64,000 bases of DNA from Chiua virens. Taxonomy: Eukaryota > Basidiomycota > Agaricomycetes > Boletales > Boletaceae. The stretch lies in NCBI GenBank assembly GCA_019787685.1, contig JAHNUO010000014.1, positions 124,001 to 188,000 of the forward strand, read 5' to 3'. The notes below the pieces were generated by a model. It ran no database searches and was not told the origin of the DNA. It worked only from the letters and a program-made list of their open reading frames with translations. The translations under genes and the position numbers were made by a program. Shown here in pieces: positions 37,001-47,858 of this stretch (position 1 is the first letter of the stretch; each line of letters opens with the position of its first letter).

Positions 37001-37520
37001 TAATAGTGACGTGAGTATGATGTCATAGCTGGTCCAGGCAAGTGACACAGATTGGTCCCTGGGATGATAAGGCACTGATGCAGCACTGTTCAAGATGAAC
37101 AGTTAGCGTAATGAGAGGGTTTTCCTAACAGGAGTAGCAACAAACGCTCTACTGGCACCAGGTCAGTCTGAGATCAGCTGTGTTTTATGACAGCCGGGTT
37201 GAACAAACATGGTTGCAAAGGTTGTCATGAGCGATCATTTAACAACCTCTCCCCCCCTTGGTCACAGCAAACACACCTGTGAAATGTTGTTGTAGATGAG
37301 ACAGGGTGGTTAGTTGATTGGGATCTGTCAAAAGTTATTACAGAACCCAAGCCTGCCTGGCAAAATAGTCAAACTGTGGGTGAGTGAGCTACAGGGTATG
37401 GCTAAAATTGATTACAGCTGCAGGGAACATGGCAGTTTAGATCTCTGCAGCTGCTTTTATGCTTAAGCCCACCACACACAATCCAGGATGATCTGGAATC
37501 AGCGTTTTATGTCCTTCTTT
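34100..37520. other. Long stretch without a recognised gene
   Basis: Short frames occur on both strands (for example 34581-34793, 35223-35465, 35737-36165 plus; 36182-36442 minus). None carries a motif I know, and most overlap a frame on the other strand. Sequence style (TG/CA-rich, few CpG) matches the neighbouring transposon relics, suggesting heavily mutated repeats. Confidence 0.35.
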
Positions 37521-37689
37521 GGACGGCATTGATGTACATTAGATCCGACTCCATGGGCATCGACGACTGCTCACTGTTTATGAAAACTACCTTCGATAGC
37601 AAGGCAACCACAGGCAAAAAGAATCTCATGCTCACCCATAAAAGCCTAAAAAAGGAGCCCTTTTTTCAAACTACGACCCACTCAACACA

Positions 37690-38076
37690 CTCCTTGAACA
37701 CCTTTGTGTGTGCTTCAGCTCTCGCTATGTCGAGCTACTTCTATCCATGCTCAACCCAAACATTGTCCGAGATTTGCACAAAAATGCAGAGGAGGAAAGC
37801 AAACTCCTGACTCATGCCACTATTTTGGAAGACCTTCAAACATGCATTGATAGCCCATGGCCTCATGATGATGGGGCTCAATTGCAATCCATTGCATGGG
37901 TATCTGATTGTGGTGATGTCATAACTCAAGTCTTCTCTAAGTCAATTCATCCACTAGGCGAAGCAGCTAGGCCAACAAGAAAGAAATGTAGGACACATCC
38001 GTCACAACCTCTGGGGTCTGAAGGAGAGCTTGAAGTTGGGGTCAGGTGGTACAAAGGAAAATGTAGCATAAGTTAG
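37690..38076 (+). CDS. Unrecognised 122-codon ORF left of the hAT element
   Basis: The plus frame 37708-38076 reads RYVELLLSMLNPNIVRDLHK, THATILEDLQTCIDSPWPHD and IAWVSDCGDVITQVFSKSIH. It is open upstream to about 37675 (DPLNTLLEHLCV). Composition is protein-like, but I do not recognise the family. It ends about 260 bases before the hAT insertion site. Confidence 0.35.
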   Translation, partial: LLEHLCVCFSSRYVELLLSMLNPNIVRDLHKNAEEESKLLTHATILEDLQTCIDSPWPHDDGAQLQSIAWVSDCGDVITQVFSKSIHPLGEAARPTRKKCRTHPSQPLGSEGELEVGVRWYKGKCSIS

Positions 38077-38331
38077 CGCATTAACCCTAACTGTGTGTAA
38101 CTATGACAGGGTGCATTCAGCAGTTGAGATTGCATGGAAGCAAAAGGTCTAGAAAATAGCCTCTGGAACCAAGCCCTATAGCTGTGCCTGCTTAAAGTAT
38201 CCAATGATCTGATCAGCTCCTATGGCCTCCCCTCCTCAGTGCTGCAGCTATTGAAGTGAGGCAACAGCCATCACCCTACGAAAGCTCTCAGACTACTGCC
38301 CAATGCTGACTCTTCAAAGCTGATGTCATTG

Positions 38332-41300
38332 TCAGCTTCTAGTGTTTTAAAGTCTGGTCTCAAGACTGGTAAAAAACTGAGACTTAACCGGACTTTAACC
38401 ACATAGGACTGGACCATTGAAGACTGATTTGTTTGGTCTTTGTCAGTTTCAGTCTCAGTTACAACAATTACTGATATTTGTAAAGACCATACAAAACCGG
38501 TTAAGACTGGTTAAGACCAGACATGACATGAAAAAGAACTACTTGTCAAACTCGCCACCAGTGAGATCCACCTCATTAAACTCCTTGTCAATCTTGTACA
38601 TCTCCCAATACCCCTGCAAGTAAATGTCTGTCATCTCCAAATTGAGCCATGCATTATCAACAATTGAATCCCACCATGCATGCTTGAGAATTTGAAGCTG
38701 CTCGAATTTTTCAGCACCTAAGCGTGATTGACGATCAGTAGCAATTTCTGTGCCAGCTGAAAACAGCCATTCACAAGGGACCAACGATGCTGGGATAGCA
38801 CAGACATCTTGTGTGATTCATGCAAGGGTGGGATACACAGTGGCATGCTTGGACCACCAGTCAATGATATCCATATTTTTTGTGGCATTCTCTGGTAGGT
38901 CAGCGAGGTAATGCTGTAATTCAGCCACCCATCCTAGCACTGCACCATGCCCTGCTTTCTCAATGAGGGTACAACGGTGATGGTCATACTCAGATTCCAG
39001 TGTGTCATCATCTAGTTGGGGGTGTTGTGCATCCACAGTCATATGCTGTACAGCACGAGCATCTTCTGCCTCTTGTCAATACTCTTGCATGGTCAGCTCA
39101 ATGACTTTAAGAGCTTCATTGTGCCAGTTTTTGGCATGGCAGTTCCCAGCATCAATCTCCTTGGCCTGTTCTTCAGCTCTGCCCCACGCCATCTTGATGT
39201 AATCGAGCTTATAGTATGGATGGAGAACTATTATAACGAGTTAGTGGGCAAGTTAAAGACAGCACAAGCAAAACCTTACCAAGCACAAGAATGTATACTG
39301 GTTTACTGTCGAATCGATTGTAGTACTTCATGATCTTGTCAATTCCATCTTGGAGTGCATCCCTGTAAGCCAAGTACCTGGGAAGGTCTTGTTTCTTCTC
39401 CCATGTGGTCAAGAGTTCCTCGATCTCCAGGATTGCATGCCAGAGAGTGGCACAGTCTTCATCTGAGAAAAGTTGTTGGATGTTGTTTGCATCCTGATCA
39501 CAGAATAGTTAGTTTATGCAATGGCTCAGGTCATAGTAGTGAGCTCACCGCAATCAGGGAATGTGTGGTGTTAACATGTTCCCAGTCCCTTGCTGATAAG
39601 GCAAATTTTGTCCAGGAGATACGCTTTGCTCATCCGTCACACCAAACTGTTGTGATGGGACCGTAAAGTTCAGTCTGCTAAGTTAATGAACATGTTAATA
39701 GGCTAAATGACATGTTTGTCAACAATAAGTACTTCACAAAATTTAGTGATTAGCATACCTGGTGCAGTTCATGAGCTCAGTTGAGCATTCCATCAGCAGT
39801 ACCCCACCAAATGTTGCTGTGCAGTGGAATTGACAGTGGAGGGTCAATACCACAGCTTCGTTTGTAGCGTTTCGAAGTACTCAATACGTTGTCCTGAACA
39901 TTGTATTTTGACAGCGAGAGTATGGATGGCAGTAACAACATCCAACAAGTCATCCATGCGGTTCTCTGGAAGGGTGGGATCAAACTCCCAAATGGTGGTC
40001 ACAGTGTTGACATTGGATATCTTAGTAATGGCAGCAAGGACTGAGGTGATGGTGAGATTGATGATGTGAGTGAGACAAGGAAGGCAGGGTGAATCTGAAC
40101 TGAACGAGTAGATGTTGCGACGGTGCAGGAGGCATTCGGTTAGGTCAGCAGCTTTGTCATTGGAGGTGGCATTGTCGGCAGTGAGACATAAGAGCTTGGT
40201 GGACACTGAGGAAATGATGCCAGCCCTCTCAGAAAGGCTGATGAAGTAGCAGTGCTATGTTGTCCCCACTGTGGACACCTGAAAACACACAAAAGGCAAT
40301 GACTTGCAAGCATAATGTCCACTTTGAGCTGGCATCGACCTGGACCCAGTGCCTGTGATGCCCAAGAATGCTGCCTTCGTTTGCTCGACAGACCAGAGGT
40401 CCATGGTAGTGGAGATGCGGCCAGTGGATGGCAACTGTTCAATAGTAGGAGCATTGTCAATTAGTTGAGAAAACCAAGTGAAAATGGGACTAACCTGTAT
40501 TTCCACCTTGAGCTGCTTGATGAAGTTGATGAACTCATTGTGAACGAATGTGCTGACATCGTGAGTGGATGGGATATCTGCCTTAGTCGCATTTGGTTGC
40601 ATCGCTACCAGGCAGTTTCGGAACGCTGCCTTGTCAGCGACTGCAAGTGACTAGTGGTAACAATATTAATTTCGATTACATACTTTGATAGTAGAACATT
40701 ATTACAAACAATACATACCTGGTCATCACATACGATAAACTGGGCAACGCGCCTCAAGACATCTTCCCTCGAGAATGAACATGGACCGGGAGCACACTGA
40801 AACATGGCATCCAGTGTGGACTGTTCACCACCTTGCTTGTTTCGCTTGCACTCTGCCAAGATATCATGCGGGACCACATGGTGATTTCGGGTATGTTCTG
40901 TTCCATGCACCGTTTTTCATACAACTCATAGTGGGAGCATATGTGTACTTGACAAGACGAGTTCAATCCGATGTGAAATGCCTTGCATTTGCCGAACTTT
41001 TGAATCACCTTGTCATCTCTGCATCCCAGGGTTTCTGGTCAGCCCGGATATCTGCCATATATTAACAACTCATTACTCACTTGCAAACCAGACACCAACA
41101 CCCTGTCTTAAGCTCATTTTGACCATCTGTCCTTATAAACCCTACTGTCACTCGATCTGAGAATATTGTGAGTAAATCTTTTGTATTTTGTTTTTTGATC
41201 TTGCATGCAGTTTGTGGTTTGCCACAGTGCTCATTCTGCAAGTCATCCTGCATGCTACATCAGAGCACTGATGCCAAATGATGATGTTTTTAGCGCACTG

Positions 41301-41981
41301 TATCATCTGCGTTGCCCTCATCCATCACCCTGCAGCACTTCCCCTGATCCTTGACCTTGACATTCTTTTCATCCTCAATGTAAGTTTCCTTGACTTTGTC
41401 ATCACCAGGATTCTTCTGAGTTGTATCCACAACCTCTTCAAATGAGGTCTCACTTGCCCGACATCGCCTCTTCTCCATGTGCCATTTTTTATTGCTGTGT
41501 GGATCTTCCTCAGTCACTACTGGTAGTCGATGATAAGGAGCTCTCAGTGGTTGCGCATTTTTTTCCTTTTTGTTTCTGGTTAGACTTTGACTTCAGGGGG
41601 CGAGGTCTGGTAGTCCTTGCTTGCGGATTCTCTTAGGTCACAAGCTTTCTGAGTATGAACATGCAGGTGGCTGGACTTTCTACTAGCTTCAGCAGGCATT
41701 GTTGATGTCGAGGATCAGGAAGGAGGGTGATATTCGAAATTTTCATCTTGTTTTATTTTATATACTTGAAGTACATGCTATATACACGTGAACCTTGACA
41801 CACAATGAAAGACCAGTTATAACCAAGTGGAGCCGAGTCCATAACCAACAAAGACTGGTTACAAGTGGTCCAGTTCGGTTTTGGCACTTATTCCAATTTT
41901 AAGAGACCAGTTACAGTCTTGGTCTTGCCTTTTTAGGGTAAAAGACCAGACCGGACCAGACTTTAAAACACTATCGGCTTC
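38332..41981 (-). mobile_element. Complete-length hAT transposon with 20-base perfect terminal repeats
   Basis: The element runs from 38340 to 41973 (3634 bases). Both ends are the same 20 bases read inward, TAGTGTTTTAAAGTCTGGTC (38340-38359 and complement of 41954-41973). The flanks are octamers tcagcttc (38332-38339) and tcggcttc (41974-41981), an 8-base hAT target duplication with one mismatch. Subterminal zones on both sides are packed with agactggtt / ggttaagac motifs, typical transposase-binding repeats. The interior holds a decayed transposase on the minus strand. Confidence 0.93.
38539..41517 (-). pseudogene. hAT-family transposase, decayed
   Basis: hAT transposases cut and paste DNA with an RNase H-like core and dimerise through a C-terminal domain. 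Minus-strand order: a charged N-terminal segment (41517-41290), a broken BED-finger-like region (41008-40754; CKAFHIGLNSSCQVHICSHY), FVHNEFINFIKQLKVEIQ (about 40560-40500), the core string GRISTTMDLWSVEQTKAAFL with the DLW motif (about 40420-40365), LLCLTADNATSNDKAADLTE (40200-40140; TADNAxSN, second acidic region), WEHVNTTHSLIADANNIQQL (39580-39480), and the C-terminal dimerisation block IPASLVPCEWLFSAGTEIAT followed by DRQSRLGAEKFEQLQILKHA (38790-38680). Frame changes and stops interrupt it several times, for example inside the BED region and after 39880, so it cannot be active. Adjacent introns could account for only some breaks. Confidence 0.88.
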
Positions 41982-42595
41982 TGCTAGCAGAGGGAGGCTA
42001 CAGTACTGCCAAGGAGGAGCTCACATCTGGTGCTGCTCAGAAAGTCACCTGTGACACAGGCTACTTCTCTTGTGAGTCAAGATGCCATGATGGGTGAAGG
42101 TGCTTTGGTTAGGTCTGCACAAGATGATACCTGTTGAGGATTTGGCACTGCCTTGAATTCATTGGGACCAGGCTAAGTGGCACGTATATAAGAAGATGCA
42201 GGTCGAACTTCCAAGCAAAGTCCGCACCAAATTAATAACTTCACAAAGGTGTACTTCAACGCTGCATTCTTCCAGATCTGATTGCTGAGCTGAGTTATGG
42301 ATTAGCTCTGACAGCTTTCCTTACTGCATTTTTGAGATGCAGCATCCGAACATGAGCAGGAGCACATCAGTTGAGTTCAATTTACCAGGGCTGTTGGGGC
42401 CGGCTGTTGAAAAGAATGACTATCGATTCATGGGGGAAGTGATGTGCTGACATAGCGCCATGATAGATCTGTGACAATGGCCCAATGTACATGTGCTTTC
42501 GTCAAGGGTGACACGGATGAGTTTGGTCTGGGACAAACATCAGAGGTGTCATACATATGCATGATCAGGGTGGAAAGCAACATGTCTACATACCT
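41982..42595. other. Flank between two transposons, no gene seen
   Basis: About 610 bases with no recognisable coding or structural feature. The frame 42471-42725 crosses into the next element and has no motif. Confidence 0.35.
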
Positions 42596-43114
42596 CATCA
42601 GTAAAACATCAAGTTACTTTTCTTGCTTTCAAGTGCTTTTTCATTACATAAATGCCACCAAAAGTAAGAAAAGCTTAAAAGCTACGAAAGCACGCCAACC
42701 ATTTGATTTTGGCATTGTCATGTAGACTAAAAGGATGAAAAGTAGCTAAAGCGTTGAAAGCATGTAAAGTAGTTCTAATACAAAATGAAGTAAAGTAAAT
42801 TCGGAGTAGTCTAGCTATTGAAAAAAAGAGTGAGGTATAGGCTTCACAATGAAATTGGAGGAAGAGGGGGGATACTCTGGGCACATGGCGGCAACCATAT
42901 GTGTTGTGAAACACACCTGGAGAAAGGATCCCAACAACTCGAGGTGGGCTGTGTCGATAGGCAATGGCAAGCACGCAGTTGTCGTTGTCGTGGCACGTTG
43001 CATCCAAGTCTGAGTCGTGTTGCATTGTCGTCAAGATGGGCAGCACACATTGCGTCACGTCAGTGATGTCACCCATTGTCACCACGAAGTTGAAGGGAGA
43101 AGGGCTTAGTGGTG

Positions 43115-44090
43115 CGATAGGTGGAGAGGGTGAGGGCGAGAGGGTGAGGGTGAGGGCAAGGGCAAGGATGAGATGGTGCACCAACAGCAAAATGGTGATG
43201 GCGAACATGGTGGGAGCTGGTATGGTGACGGTGGTGGCGAGAGGGTGAGTGTGAGGGAGCATGAGGGTGAGGCAGCAAGGGTGAGTGCGAGGGTGCTGAG
43301 ATGGACGAGGACTCAGGAGCACTATGCTCGTATGCAAACATGAATGCAAATGGTTATGCTGTTTGCATTTGTGTTAGGTGAAACAGCAAGGGTGAGGATG
43401 AGGGTGAGACAAGGGCAAGGATGAGGGTGGGGCAACACACAAGTGTTGTGTGCAAATGCAAACAAGAACATGTTTTCGTGTTCTCATTTATATTTGCACG
43501 CAATGGACGCACAGATGGCAGGGGTAAGTGTGAGGGCAAGAGGGTGACAGCAAAGGTGAAACGGTGAGATGGTGAGGGTGCAAGGTTGAGAGCAAATGTG
43601 TGAGGGCAAGACAGCGAGGGCGCTAAGGATGGGGCGAGGGTGAGATGGTGAGGGTGAGGATGAGGGCAAACGTGCGTGGGTACTGGGCAAGATGAAGAGA
43701 TGGCAGTGCGTCTAACATCAAGGGCGAGGATGAGATGGCAGTGCATCTAACATCGAGGGTGAGGATGAGATGGCAGTGCATCTAACATCGAGGGCGAGGA
43801 TGAGACAGCAAGGGTGAGGGTGAACACAAATGCATGTGGGTGCTGGCGAGATGACAAGATGGCATGTCTAATGGCAAGGGTAAGGATGAGACTGGCAAGG
43901 GCGAGGGCAAATGCGAGCAAGATGGTGAGGGCGCAGGTGAGGGCAAGATGGCGAGAGAAGGAACAACACAACACACACAATTGTGTGTGTTGTGTGGTTG
44001 CTTCTGCACCCTCAGGGCAATGGCGAGACAATGAGGGTGAGCGCAAGACAGCAAGGATGAGACAGCAAGGGTAAGCTGAGGTACTGAAAC
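43115..44090. repeat. Purine-rich minisatellite (gagggtgagggcaag type)
   Basis: Almost 1 kb of irregular 6- to 16-base units such as gagggtgag, ggcaagat, gatgagggtgag, and a 37-39-base unit atggcagtgcatctaacatc plus gagg repeated at about 43698-43800. The plus strand is strongly purine-biased. Apparent ORFs on the minus strand (for example 42675-43349, 43354-43746, 43747-44103) are Pro/Ser/His translations of the repeat and not genes. Confidence 0.8.
43966..43995. repeat. 30-base perfect palindrome
   Basis: Arms 43966-43980 and 43981-43995 are exact reverse complements with no spacer, centred on aa|tt, composed of acacaacac and gtgtgttgtgt. It sits in the middle of the purine-rich minisatellite and could extrude as a cruciform. 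Confidence 0.9.
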
Positions 44091-44139
44091 TACAAGGTAG
44101 CATTATGCCAACCCTAAATCAGCATGTGATCTGTTCACT

Positions 44140-44540
44140 GTCTTTTTTTTGTACATGGTGTGCATCGTTGCATTCATGCCCCCCACTGCTCACTGCCCAC
44201 ACACTGACCAGCAGGAACACACTGGTATGTCACATGCCACCACCTGCCATGCACACTGACCAGCACACTGGTGCACCAGGCTGGCCTTATGGCCCTTACC
44301 CAGCACACTCACTCATGCAACAATGCACACCACACTGCACCATGCACACTGCACCACCAACTACCACCACCACTCATTAATACATCCCACTACCATAAGT
44401 ACCAAATACATCACTGCCCTGCTAGTACTATGCTGATCAGCACAACTGCACCATGGCTGGCTCTGCACCTGGTGCACCTGCTCATATACCAACACTGCAC
44501 CACCACCACCATGTTTGTCCCACTGCCACTATGTACCCAG
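44140..44540. repeat. CAC/ACTGCACC-rich low-complexity stretch
   Basis: Dense cacactg, ccaccac and actgcacc motifs; frames on the plus strand (44105-44380, 44271-44579) are His/Thr/Pro repeats without gene character. Confidence 0.6.
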
Positions 44541-45050
44541 GTAAGTACCGTGTGCCCCAGCTCATCATTTATGCACTGATAAGTGCCACTAGGGAAATGG
44601 GTTGAATCATATGGCGCTTTCTGTATCTCACTTCCTCCACCATGTAATCTGTTTTCTATACTCTTGACACTGACCATATCAATTCCCTAACTGCTAATTT
44701 GTTTCCTATAACCCTGATGCCCATTGTTTTATTTATTTCTACTTGTTGTCAGCCAATTAGATCGCTCGTTTATCCTCATGTTTTCACTTTTCGTAGCTTT
44801 TCAATCGGACTGGGTACTGCTTTTTAAGTAGTATTCTGGATACTTTCAATGAAATTTATTTGCTTTGTGGTCACTTTTTGGTTGCTGAAAGCCTGAAAAG
44901 CACACTTAAAAGGAGTGAGATCTACTTTTAAGGTCCTTTTCGTACTTTCACCCGAGTTCCCTCGAAGACACTAAAAGCAGCAGAAAGCTGAATTAAAGCT
45001 GATAAAAGTACTCTGAAAGCTGACAAAAGCACTTTGATAATTTACTGATG

Positions 45051-45944
45051 CTCTTCATCAGAACTATCTGAGCACGCACAAGGTCGTCATAAAGGCACTT
45101 TGGAAAGTTGCTCGACAGCATGTGAAGAAGTTGGGAATGAAGTACAATGCTGAGGAATCAATCATTTCATCTCTTTGATGTTCGTGATGCTTACTGTTAT
45201 CCATATCCATTTTCTATAGTCAATCAAACAGTATCGTAAATTGAGTCGTTGGGTGACTGGTATTTTGTTGCAATGACGAAAATCTCTCTCACTCTTTTCT
45301 TTGCTTCTGTCAATGTGACCCTGTAGAGATCCTGATAGCACAGTATTAAGATCCAGTGATGGTCATGGTGCCAATGCTTGACCGTGGACAACATCAAGTG
45401 GTTCTTGAGTGGTTGGAGTTGGATAAGTCAGTCGGTTTCGCATGCTGTGTGGTTGCAAGGTCAACACACCTGCACCAGAGCAACTGGCAAAGCAAAGCAT
45501 TTTTGTGATCGGTTCTAGTTTGGGAACAAGCATCATGTGTTGATCGAAATCACCAGCGCTTTGTCTGTCAGCCGACACTACTTGTTTGAAACAATTGGAG
45601 GGAGGAAGCATAGTCTGAGACCCAGCCTGTCTCAGGGTATGATATGCAGATGAGGCACCTCATAGACGGGCTGGTTGCCAGGCTAACTGGAATTCGAAGT
45701 AGCAAAGGGACCTAGGGGTATGAAATACCTGTATGCTGCATGTGAATACTCACACCACTGCAGTGGGTCTGTGGGTCCAAAGGTACTCCATGTGGACCAA
45801 TCACAGCTACATACTTCATACTTAGAAGCACTTGACCCCAAGAACAGACTAGTTTTGCACAGCAAGATCAATTCCCAACATAGACTGCTGACTCACCAAT
45901 GGACTTGACATGTACACAGCCAAATTATGAAAAGGTCGTGAGAG
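45051..45944. other. No recognised gene
   Basis: Short frames on either strand (45363-45611 minus, 45720-45908 plus) carry no motif. I see no structured repeat. Confidence 0.35.
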
Positions 45945-46074
45945 CATAATGACAGGAATTTGTCAGTCACATGTTACAGCGGAGTCATGTGAGATGAGGG
46001 CAGGATGTCTGGCAGACATTGGGATAATTCTCATGCCTGAGGTGGGGTGGCACAAAAAAACACAAAAAAATAAG

Positions 46075-46183
46075 GACTGCAACAAGGGTCGAACCCTAAT
46101 ACACCACCTAACAAGACCATGTTCTAAACCACCACACCACAAGTCCACAATTAATTTATCAACACTTGTCAAATATATAGGAG
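46075..46183 (-). ncRNA. SINE with tRNA-like head (left copy)
   Basis: Read on the minus strand this copy has a box-A-like tgtggtgtggtgg, a perfect box B in agggttcgaccct, an acceptor-like pairing ggact / agtcc, then ttatttttttgtg, a possible polymerase III terminator. The anticodon stem does not pair, so it is not a functional tRNA. CpG sites are depleted compared with the right copy. Confidence 0.7.
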
Positions 46184-46274
46184 TGCAACTGCTTGGAGTA
46201 GAAATTTAGTTATATAATACATAAACAAGGTCTGAATGAATGGTGAATCATGGTGTAATTACTCTAAAAATCTG

Positions 46275-46400
46275 CAACTCCTATATATTTGACAAGTGTC
46301 AACAGATTAGTTGTGGACTTGTGGTGTGGTGGTTTACAACGCGGTCTTGTTAGGTGGTGTATCAGGGTTCGATCCTCGTTGCAGTCCTTATTTTTTTGTG
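46275..46400 (+). ncRNA. SINE with tRNA-like head (right copy)
   Basis: From ggacttgtggtgtggtgg (box A region, about 46315) through gggttcgatcctc (box B, about 46368-46380) to gcagtcc and ttatttttttgtg. The tail continues about 110 bases past the terminator-like T run, as in SINEs with a non-tRNA body. It retains CpG sites lost in the left copy, so it is either younger or was spared from deamination. Confidence 0.7.
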
Positions 46401-46941
46401 TTTTTTCGTGCCACCCTGCCTCAGGCGTGAGAATTGTCCCGACGTCTGCCAGACATCCTGCCCTCATCTCGCACGACTCCGCTGTAACATGTGACTGACA
46501 AATTCCGTCATACGTTCACATGGCATCTAAAAGATTTGGTGGTGTAGCGAACAGAATATACATTGGATTCACGAGTGCGAAAAATATCAAGTCACTAAGG
46601 CCAATTGACACTATAATACTAGTAAATATGGGATGAAACATGGCTCTAGTAGGCAGCTCAAGCGCTTATCATGGAGGCTGTGATCAAAGTGTTAGTATCA
46701 GGGGTATGTCCCACAACAAGCACTGATGTTTCCTGAGCCTTGGTTGAGGGTCACCTCATGGACATTGGAGCCCACCGTCAATACAGAATTGAGGAAGAAA
46801 AAGTTAAGCGATGGAGAAGTGGGATCTGCACTCGTTGGCGGTGCTTCTTGTGAATTGCTGCTACCTGCATCCTGGCTGATTAAGCTCGTGGTATCGGCAA
46901 GGGTGACAACGCTATCATCTTTTCAGAAGACACGTCAGTCA

Positions 46942-47858
46942 TCATCGGAGTAGGGGTAGCACTGTTCCCTCACTATCGCCAAGCTGAGGAATGCGCGGAT
47001 TGTCCATAAAAGGGTTGGTAGCGTGTGCAGCTATCGCATTAGCAACATCCATGATTGTTTGTTGCTGTTCGGCATTCAATGGACCGGGTAGTTGAATCGC
47101 TATTCCGCCTATGTTTGCGTCCAAACGATCTGCATCTGGGAAGTAAGAGTGAACGCTCATACCAGGTAGGTCCATTGAACGGAAGGCCACCATTGGCGAT
47201 TCGGATCTCAGTGCTCGGAACCGCTCGCATTTCCTTTTCTCTTCTTTGCATCCGTTCAGACGTCTCCTGCATGGGGTGGTTTATCAGCATTAATGGATAG
47301 AAGAAAAAATCCGACAAAGCTGACTCTGGTTTGCATGTGCAAGGACAAAGCTGCTGCATAGAACACGCGGGCAGCGCGATAGTTTAAGATATACTTGATA
47401 GGGTTTTTACTCTTTCGGCGCTTCTCCAATTTCGCTTGCTTCGCTGCAAGATTGCAAATAATGAACGGGGGGTCAAAGTGAAACAAATCAGTAATGACAA
47501 ACTCTAGATATTTGAGCCTTGTGTTCCGAAGAAACTGCGGGTTCGAGCTAAGATCGACCCCCATCTCCTTAATCTTGATTATTTCATCCAATGTTGAAGA
47601 AAGCAGCAGGCTGCCTTTGTTGATGGCGCTATCGATGGCATCGTGGTATGCGACAGGGAAATAGCTTTCCTCGAATTTGCTGGCAGAACCGAGATCGATC
47701 GGGAGGATTACAGTGGTGGCCCCTGGTGGAGACATCACGACCTCGGGAACAACTGGAAGAAGTGACGATGGTGGGAGAAGTACAAGGGGTGTGCCTGTTG
47801 GGGCTAAGATTATATCATGAGCCGAATTTTGATAAAGGAAGAAATCCTTATCGTACAA
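46942..47858 (-). CDS. Lineage-specific protein of unknown function
   Basis: The first exon starts at 47858 (MYDKDFFLYQNSAHDIILAP) and runs about 185 codons to about 47329 (YRAARVFYAAALSLHMQTR). A plausible intron gtcagc...atgcag (about 47265-47328) leads to ETSERMQRREKEMRAVPSTE, and the reading then ends with LDANIGGIAIQLPGPLNAEQ, AIAAHATNPFMDN and a stop at 46942-46944. A single frame change around 47190 is needed, probably a second intron. An N-terminal Pro/Val-rich hydrophobic stretch is not a clear signal peptide. I do not recognise a domain. Downstream the SINE pair begins 430 bases away. Confidence 0.5.

Larger units (their letters stand above)
42596..45050. mobile_element. Putative non-autonomous hAT-like element carrying minisatellites
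   Basis: The left end (from 42596) CATCAGTAAAACATCAAGTT and the complement of the right end (to 45050) CATCAGTAAATTATCAAAGT align for about 50 bases at roughly 70 percent, the first 10 perfectly. Both ends continue with repeated CTTTT-containing blocks (gtgctttt, tacttttc, agctttc), a subterminal-repeat pattern like that of hAT elements. There is no transposase inside; the body is GA-rich minisatellite and CAC-rich low complexity. I found no matching octamer at the flanks (tacctcat versus atgctctt), so the borders are not proven. Confidence 0.5.
45948..46508. repeat. Large inverted repeat: two head-to-head tRNA-derived SINEs
   Basis: The left arm (about 45948-46190) and the complement of the right arm (about 46264-46508) align along about 240 bases with few gaps; the loop is about 75 bases. 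Each arm holds one SINE copy. Differences are strongly one-directional: nine or ten CpG sites in the right arm read CpA or TpG in the left arm, and I found none the other way round. A transcript through the locus would form a long hairpin RNA. Confidence 0.9.

Noticed and set aside
30149..37520. A P-loop NTPase upstream of the lineage-specific gene
   Set aside because: I looked for a GxxGxGKT/S motif in both strands of 33.5-37.5 kb, as related conflict proteins have one, and found none.
42675..44103. Long Pro/Ser/His-rich minus-strand ORFs
   Set aside because: They are translations of the purine-rich minisatellite; the same bases are open in several frames.
42591..45058. 8-base target duplication for the CATCAGTAAA element
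   Set aside because: The flanking octamers tacctcat and atgctctt do not match, nor do shifted versions, so the element is listed without a duplication.
46315..46390. Functional tRNA gene
   Set aside because: Box A and B and an acceptor-like pairing exist, but the anticodon stem does not pair and the T stem is incomplete; a SINE head explains it better.
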